A stretch of 35,676 nt of DNA from Clostridia bacterium. GTDB lineage: Bacteria; Bacillota; Clostridia; Oscillospirales; Acutalibacteraceae. A program made the translations under genes and the position numbers. Under the pieces are notes generated by a model. That model was not told the origin of the DNA. It was given only the letters and a program-made list of their open reading frames with translations, and did no database searches. Positions within the stretch are counted from its first letter, which is position 1, and each line of letters opens with the position of its first letter. The stretch spans positions 1 through 35,676 of the forward strand of contig JAFSGH010000047.1 of NCBI GenBank assembly GCA_017440965.1, in the 5' to 3' direction. This document shows, piece after piece, positions 30,926 to 35,676 of this stretch.

Positions 30926-31625
30926 GAATATTTTTTCTGCCGAAGCCTGGCAGTTTGCTCTTGAAATAGTAAAAAGTGAATTTTTACTGGGTATATGGGA
31001 AACCTTTTATGTAACTGTTGTCTCTACCGCAATCGCTATTGTTTTAGGACTTCCTTTGGGTGTCCTTCTCGTTGTGGGAGATAAGGGCGGTATAATGCCC
31101 CTTCCCAAGGCCTTTATGAGCACACTTAACATTGTAATCAATCTTCTCCGTTCGGTGCCTTTCCTTATTCTTATGATAATGGCGTTCCCCCTTGCAAGAC
31201 TTATCGTCGGCACAACGATAGGTACGGTGGCATCCATTGTTCCCCTTGTAATTGCCGCTTTCCCCTTCGTGGCAAGACTTGTTGAAAGCTCCATAAGAGA
31301 AGTTAATCCCAATATAATAGAAGCTGCCCAGAGCATGGGCGCTTCCCCCTTTGATATAATCAGAAAGGTTATGATCCCTGAGAGCATCCCGTCACTTATT
31401 TCAAACTTTACCATTGCAATAACCACTATTCTCGGTTACAGTGCAATGAGCGGTATTATAGGCGGCGGAGGTCTCGGAAAGATCGCAATAAACTACGGAT
31501 ATTACCGCTATAAATATGTTGTAATGCTGCTTGCCGTTATTCTTCTGGTCATTATGGTACAGATATTCCAGAGCGTGGGCACGCGCCTTGCAATAAAGCT
31601 GGACAAGAGACTTAAAAACAAATGA
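30918..31625 (+). CDS. metI: Methionine ABC transporter permease MetI
   Basis: This 235-residue permease has about five membrane helices and the cytoplasmic EAA loop that docks on MetN (EAAQSMGASPFDIIRKVMIPESIPSL, about 135-160). The N-terminal WETFYVTVVSTAIAIVLGLPLGVLLV and C-terminal GGGGLGKIAINYGYYRYKYVVM segments are typical of MetI. Its ATG lies inside the end of metN after GGAGG, and its end overlaps the next start by 4 nt (ATGA), so it is translationally coupled on both sides. Confidence 0.95.
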   Translation: MYENIFSAEAWQFALEIVKSEFLLGIWETFYVTVVSTAIAIVLGLPLGVLLVVGDKGGIMPLPKAFMSTLNIVINLLRSVPFLILMIMAFPLARLIVGTTIGTVASIVPLVIAAFPFVARLVESSIREVNPNIIEAAQSMGASPFDIIRKVMIPESIPSLISNFTIAITTILGYSAMSGIIGGGGLGKIAINYGYYRYKYVVMLLAVILLVIMVQIFQSVGTRLAIKLDKRLKNK

Positions 31626-32413
31626 AGCTTATAGATTTTCACACACATATTTACCCTGATGCCGTTGCGGAAAAGGCCACAAAAAGTATAGAGGATTTTT
31701 ATTCGCTTGAAGCGGAAAATGTCGGTACTGCCGGGCAGCTGCTTGAGCAGGCTTCTCTTGCAGGTGTCAGCCTTAATGTTATATTGCCGGTAGCCGTAAA
31801 GCCCTCAGGCGTAGCTCATATAAATGATTTTGCGGTAAAGGTACAGCAGGAGCATAAGGAATTTTATGCCTTCGGCACGGTACACGCCGCTATGGAAAAT
31901 ATAGAGGATGAGATAAGCCGCATTGATGCTCTGGGACTTCACGGCATCAAGATACATCCCGACACACAGCTGTTTGATATAGACGACGAAAGGATGTTTC
32001 CCGTCTATTCCTATATGCAGGGAAAAATGCCCCTTATGGTGCATACGGGAGATTACCGCCATCCCTATTCGCATCCGAAAAAGCTTCGCCGTGTTATGGA
32101 GCTTTTTCCGTCACTTGTGTGCATCGGTGCGCATTTCGGCGGATGGTCCATGCCTGATGAGGGTGTAAAATATCTCTCGGATATGGAAAACTGCTATGTG
32201 GATATTTCAAGCTCCTTCTATCATCTGCCCTTATCAAAGGGAAAAGAGCTTATTTCCTCCTTCGGTGAGGACAGAGTGCTCTTTGCAAGCGATTTCCCCT
32301 TAGGCTCACCCGTGAAGGAGAGGGAAAATCTTATGAGGCTTGATATTTCCGATACGGCAAGAGAAAAGATCGCATACAAGAATGCCGAAAGGCTTTTAGG
32401 TATAAATATTTAA
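31622..32413 (+). CDS. Amidohydrolase-family metal-dependent hydrolase
   Basis: The 263-residue TIM-barrel protein belongs to the amidohydrolase-2-like group. Metal-site residues are visible: H7 and H9 in DFHTHIY, H141 in MVHTGD, H171 in GAHFGG and D224 in FASDFPLG, with K110 in GIKIHPD near the site. Members include decarboxylases and hydrolases on many small molecules. Its start overlaps the metI stop and thyA follows after 12 nt, so it is made with the methionine importer and the thymidylate genes. A role on a methionine- or folate-derived metabolite is a guess from context only. Confidence 0.85.
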   Translation: MKLIDFHTHIYPDAVAEKATKSIEDFYSLEAENVGTAGQLLEQASLAGVSLNVILPVAVKPSGVAHINDFAVKVQQEHKEFYAFGTVHAAMENIEDEISRIDALGLHGIKIHPDTQLFDIDDERMFPVYSYMQGKMPLMVHTGDYRHPYSHPKKLRRVMELFPSLVCIGAHFGGWSMPDEGVKYLSDMENCYVDISSSFYHLPLSKGKELISSFGEDRVLFASDFPLGSPVKERENLMRLDISDTAREKIAYKNAERLLGINI

Positions 32414-32425
32414 GGAGAGAGAAAA

Positions 32426-33328
32426 ATGTCAAAATGGGATAAGGATTATCTTGATCTTTGTAAAAGAATATTATCCGAGGGTGTCAGAGTTGAGAATAGA
32501 ACGGGTATAGATACCGTAAAGGTCCCTTCGCATCATTTTCATTTTGATCTTTCCGAGGAATTTCCCATACTTACCACAAAGCAGCTGTTTATCCGTCAGG
32601 CTGTTCTTGAGCTGCTCTGGTTTTATCAGGCACAGTCAAATGATGTCAGATGGCTTCAGGAGAGAGATGTGCATATCTGGGATGAATGGGAGATAGATGA
32701 GGACGGCTTCTGGACGGCAACTCAGATGATGCCCGACGGCAACGGAAAGCTTGTGAAAAAAGAGATAAAAAAGGAATTCGGCAAGGAATGGGCTCATACC
32801 ATCGGTACTGCCTACGGCTGGATAATAAATAAATTTCAGCTTACTCAGAAGCTGATTGATACCATTAAAAATAACCCCCGCGACAGAAGAATGATTATGA
32901 GCCTTCTTCAGAATGATTATCTTGATACTGCGGTGCTTCCCTCCTGTGTATGGAGCAGTGAATGGGATGTGACCGACGGAAAGCTCAATGCCTGGGTACA
33001 TCAGAGAAGCTGTGATGTTCCGCTCGGCCTTCCCTTTAATGTCACTCAGTACAGCGTGCTTCTTATGATGCTTTGCCACGTAACGGGGCTTAAGCCCGGT
33101 ACGCTTGACTGGAGCATAAAGGATGCGCATATCTATGTAAATCAGATAGACGGCATAAAGGAGCAGATAAGAAGATTTGATGAAAACGGCTCTTTACCTG
33201 CACCAAAGCTCTGGCTCAATCCCGAGGTTAAAGACTTCTTTGAATTTGATAATTCAAGAGATATCAGGGATATAAAGCTTATAGATTATCAGCATATGGG
33301 AAAGATATCCTTCCCCATTGCTCAGTGA
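32426..33328 (+). CDS. thyA: Thymidylate synthase ThyA
   Basis: The 300-residue enzyme converts dUMP to dTMP using methylene-tetrahydrofolate. Motifs include RTGIDT near the start, the catalytic C174 in VLPSCVWSSEW, QRSCDVPLGLPFNVTQYSVLL and DAHIYVNQ. The residue after the catalytic Cys is Val instead of the common His, and the last motif has NQ instead of NH. These look like lineage variants rather than damage. A GGAGAGA site precedes the ATG. The dihydrofolate made here is recycled by the folA product encoded 9 nt downstream. Confidence 0.95.
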   Translation: MSKWDKDYLDLCKRILSEGVRVENRTGIDTVKVPSHHFHFDLSEEFPILTTKQLFIRQAVLELLWFYQAQSNDVRWLQERDVHIWDEWEIDEDGFWTATQMMPDGNGKLVKKEIKKEFGKEWAHTIGTAYGWIINKFQLTQKLIDTIKNNPRDRRMIMSLLQNDYLDTAVLPSCVWSSEWDVTDGKLNAWVHQRSCDVPLGLPFNVTQYSVLLMMLCHVTGLKPGTLDWSIKDAHIYVNQIDGIKEQIRRFDENGSLPAPKLWLNPEVKDFFEFDNSRDIRDIKLIDYQHMGKISFPIAQ

Positions 33329-33337
33329 GGAAATAAT

Positions 33338-33817
33338 ATGACGGTTTCAATGATTGTTGCCAAGGGCATAAATAATGAGATAGGTAAGGATAATGACCTT
33401 ATGTGGCATCTTCCCTCCGATCTTAAGTTCTTTAAGGCAGTTACTATGGGAAAGAGCATAATTATGGGAAGAAAGACCTTTCAGTCGCTTCCGAAGGCAC
33501 TTCCCGGAAGAAAAAATATCGTGCTTTCATCGGATAAGGATTTTATCGCTCCCGGTGCCGTGACTGTCACAAGCATAGAGGATGCACTTAAGGAGAGTGA
33601 GACCGAGGAGGTCTTTATCATAGGCGGAGCAGGGGTATATAAGGAATTCTTCCCCCTTGCCGAAAAGCTTTATATTACCGAGGTGGAATTCAGCAGCGAT
33701 GAGGCTGATGTATATTTCCCCGAAATAAGTCTTGACACCTGGAATGCCGAGATACTTGATGAGGGCGAGGAGAACGGGCTTAAATATAAGCATATTCTCT
33801 ATATCAGAAATAAATAA
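33338..33817 (+). CDS. folA: Dihydrofolate reductase FolA
   Basis: The 159-residue enzyme reduces dihydrofolate to tetrahydrofolate with NADPH. Typical segments are MIVAKGINNEIGKDNDLMWHLPSDLKFFK at the start (acidic D in the HLPSDLK helix), MGRKTFQSLP, GRKNIVLS and VFIIGGAGVYKEF. Length is normal. GAGGAAATA precedes the ATG, 9 nt after thyA. The thyA-folA pair is a standard couple because thymidylate synthesis oxidises the folate. Confidence 0.96.
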   Translation: MTVSMIVAKGINNEIGKDNDLMWHLPSDLKFFKAVTMGKSIIMGRKTFQSLPKALPGRKNIVLSSDKDFIAPGAVTVTSIEDALKESETEEVFIIGGAGVYKEFFPLAEKLYITEVEFSSDEADVYFPEISLDTWNAEILDEGEENGLKYKHILYIRNK

Positions 33818-33836
33818 CACATATTTTGGAGAAGAA

Positions 33837-35219
33837 ATGAAATTAAAGAGTTTAGTGGGTGATAGGTCATTTTATAAGATGACCTTTACTGTTGCATTGC
33901 CTATAATGCTGCAGAATTTTATAACAAATCTTGTAAATATGCTCGACAATCTGATGGTAGGCTCTGTAGGAACAGAACAGATGACGGGCGTTTCTGTTGT
34001 AAATCAGCTTGTTTTTATTTTTAATCTTGCAATATTCGGTGCCATAAGCGGTGTAGGTATCTTTACGGCACAGTTTTACGGAAAGAAGGACAATGACGGT
34101 ATACGATATACCCTGAGATATAAGCTTTATATCTGTGTTGTGCTGTTTGCAATTGCCCTCGGGATCTTTCTTCTTTTCAATGAGCCTCTGATATCAATGT
34201 TTTTGCATGAAAGCGGAGACGGTGTCGATATCGCGGCTACAATGGAATATGCAAGAGAATATCTTTATGTGATCCTTTTCGGACTTCTGCCATTTGCGGT
34301 GGCAAACGCCTTTGCCGGTACACTCAGAGAAACGGGAGACACCTTTACTCCTATGGTAACGGGACTTGTGGCAGTCGTTGTGAACTGTTTATTCAATTAT
34401 CTGCTCATCTTCGGAAAATTCGGTTTTCCTATGTTAGGTGTAAAGGGTGCCGCAACGGCAACCGTTTTATCAAGATATGTTGAATGTATTATAATAGTCG
34501 CTTATGCGGTGGCTAAGAGAAAAACAAAATTCCCCTATGTAAGATATATTCTTAAAAGCTTTACTATTCCGGGAGAGCTTACCGTTGCGGTCACCAAAAA
34601 GGCGATCCCTCTTTTTCTTAATGAGGTATTGTGGTCAACGGGTATGTCAATGCTGACTGTGGCTTATTCGCTTCACGGACCTATGGTAGTTGCCGCAAGC
34701 AGCATTTCAAGCACGGTAAACAACCTCTTTATGATAGCCTTCCTTTCCATGGGCTCGAGCATCGGAATCATAGCAGGAAGACTTCTCGGTGCAAATAAGC
34801 ACGAGGAAGCTGTTGATGCAGTAAAGAAGCTTATTGCTTTTTCCGTTTTCCTCAGTATAATAATGGGAATACTTCTTTTCTCTGTCGGTTCGCTGATCCC
34901 CTCATTATATAAGGAGACGGATGACGCGGCAAAGGAGCTTGCGGTATATTTTATAAGAGTATTCTCTCTTATTATGTGGATAGATGCCATAGCAAATGCA
35001 TCGTATTTCACCTTGCGCTCGGGAGGAAAGACCTTTATTACCTTCCTCTTTGACTCAGGTACATTATGGGTGCTCAGCGTTCCCGTTGCATTTATTCTGT
35101 ACTACGCAGGCTTTTCCATACACTGGGTATATCCCATAATTCAGCTGATCGGTGTAGTAAAGGTCATCGTAGGACTTGCTCTTGTAGAAAAAAAGGTGTG
35201 GGTACGCACTATTATATAA
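33837..35219 (+). CDS. MATE family efflux transporter
   Basis: The 460-residue membrane protein has the twelve-helix MATE plan, with VALPIMLQNFITNLVNMLDNLMVGSVG at the start and RETGDTFTPM and RSGGKTFITF in the two halves. The ATG at 33837 is chosen for the TGGAGAAG site and because the longer frame (33732) lies inside folA. It sits 19 nt after folA and 17 nt before the small gene. It differs from the MATE protein at 4596-5963 and has no riboswitch-like leader of its own. Substrate unknown; the location beside folA would suit an exporter of pterin-like or antifolate compounds, but this is conjecture. Confidence 0.9.
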   Translation: MKLKSLVGDRSFYKMTFTVALPIMLQNFITNLVNMLDNLMVGSVGTEQMTGVSVVNQLVFIFNLAIFGAISGVGIFTAQFYGKKDNDGIRYTLRYKLYICVVLFAIALGIFLLFNEPLISMFLHESGDGVDIAATMEYAREYLYVILFGLLPFAVANAFAGTLRETGDTFTPMVTGLVAVVVNCLFNYLLIFGKFGFPMLGVKGAATATVLSRYVECIIIVAYAVAKRKTKFPYVRYILKSFTIPGELTVAVTKKAIPLFLNEVLWSTGMSMLTVAYSLHGPMVVAASSISSTVNNLFMIAFLSMGSSIGIIAGRLLGANKHEEAVDAVKKLIAFSVFLSIIMGILLFSVGSLIPSLYKETDDAAKELAVYFIRVFSLIMWIDAIANASYFTLRSGGKTFITFLFDSGTLWVLSVPVAFILYYAGFSIHWVYPIIQLIGVVKVIVGLALVEKKVWVRTII

Positions 35220-35236
35220 ATTAAGGAGAAAAAATT

Positions 35237-35422
35237 ATGCTTATTCCCGAGTTTTCGGAAAACAAGGACCGCTCAATGCTTTTATACTTCAATGCAGAGG
35301 GTGCGGATATAAATAAAATGTATGATGAGCTCGAAAGGACATATGTGTGCTTTGAGACAATGAATAAGGTCTTAAGAGACGGGAAGCCCTATGTCGTGCT
35401 TGAGATAAAGGATGAGGAATAA
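35237..35422 (+). CDS. Small conserved-looking protein of unknown function (61 aa)
   Basis: I do not recognise this 61-residue protein. It has no membrane segment or signal peptide and is acidic, with a predicted strand-helix-helix-strand layout (SMLLYFNAEG, helix from INKMYDELERTY to MNKVLRDG, then PYVVLEIKDEE). It has a strong AAGGAG site 10 nt before the ATG, codon use like its neighbours, and lies 17 nt after the MATE gene and before the operon terminator. All this supports it being a real gene. Confidence 0.7.
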   Translation: MLIPEFSENKDRSMLLYFNAEGADINKMYDELERTYVCFETMNKVLRDGKPYVVLEIKDEE

Positions 35423-35453
35423 CAGGCCCACGTCATCATAGTTAAAATACAGA

Positions 35454-35494
35454 AAAACGGTAAGGATCACCATTTTTGGAGTCCTTACCGTTTT
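35454..35494 (+). terminator. Terminator of the met-thy-fol operon
   Basis: A perfect 13-bp stem (AAAACGGTAAGGA with TCCTTACCGTTTT) is followed by a T-rich run. It ends the unit that begins at metQ. Confidence 0.85.
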
Positions 35495-35528
35495 GTTTTG
35501 TGTTGCTTGAATTCTGCGTCAGACAGTA

Positions 35529-35665
35529 TTTTCCCTCTTCACGGAAAGTTGGGGAATCATATTACTCACTTTAATCATTTTGTGCTTCGCACTTGGGAAC
35601 CCCCGGCGAGGGTTCCCAACGAAAAACAGTCCACTGGACTGTTTTTCTCCCCTCCTGCGCTATTG
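35529..35665 (-). repeat. 137-bp hairpin-rich dispersed repeat, right copy
   Basis: This is the inverted second copy of the repeat at 72-208, with 4 differences and equal length. All three internal stems are intact; one change falls in the loop of the 11-bp hairpin and the others outside stems. It lies just past the operon terminator in gene-free sequence, like the left copy. Confidence 0.85.
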
Positions 35666-35676
35666 GAAGCATAAGA

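Noticed and set aside
72-35665. Composite transposon bounded by the two inverted 137-bp repeats
   Set aside because: No transposase or recombinase lies inside, the enclosed genes are largely housekeeping, and no target duplication is visible. Chance capture of two dispersed repeat copies is simpler.
1-35676. tRNA or rRNA genes
   Set aside because: No cloverleaf with the conserved T-loop/anticodon features and no rRNA-like stretch was noticed on either strand. A dedicated tRNA search was not possible here.

Overview
The window looks like a chromosomal segment of an anaerobic, gut-type Clostridia bacterium, most likely Oscillospiraceae/Ruminococcaceae. This is inferred from several signs. There are cohesin and dockerin modules, anaerobic (class III) ribonucleotide reduction, Gram-positive-style signal peptides and ribosome binding sites, occasional TTG starts, and a moderate-to-low GC content with strong TTGACA/TATAAT-type promoters. 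No phage, transposase, CRISPR, rRNA or tRNA was recognised.

Layout. Positions 1-360 are gene-free and packed with hairpins, including one copy of a 137-bp dispersed repeat whose inverted second copy lies at 35529-35665. From 364 to 9541 there is an MgtC/SapB membrane protein, a large secreted transglutaminase-like protein with ten Cys/His repeats and a dockerin, and a MATE pump behind a leader that resembles a guanidine-IV (mepA-motif) riboswitch. A VanY-type lipoprotein peptidase, a divergent unknown exported protein and a PHP-domain metallohydrolase follow. From 9617 to 18125 lies a surface-protein cluster. It holds a BspA-type leucine-rich-repeat protein, a LytTR response regulator with an AgrC-like histidine kinase, a secreted C39-like cysteine peptidase carrying both a cohesin and a dockerin, and a second cohesin-plus-dockerin protein.

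From 18295 to 25259 there are typA-zapA, a carbohydrate group (GH110-like beta-helix glycosidase, Gfo/Idh/MocA oxidoreductase and a divergent sugar isomerase/epimerase) and a secreted alpha/beta-hydrolase esterase. From 25410 to 28720 lie nrdG and nrdD. NrdD carries a fused C-terminal glutaredoxin-like domain, and four NrdR-box-like palindromes lie between the two genes, one of them exactly filling the loop of the nrdG terminator. From 28969 to 35422 runs one long collinear unit, metQ-metN-metI-amidohydrolase-thyA-folA-MATE-small ORF, linking methionine uptake to thymidylate/folate (one-carbon) metabolism.

The strongest leads are: the two-component system set between an LRR adhesin and a pair of cohesin/dockerin proteins with two different dockerin recognition types; the NrdD-redoxin fusion with its helically phased NrdR-box array; the metal-binding-like repeat protein; the riboswitch-controlled MATE pump; and the structured repeats at both ends.
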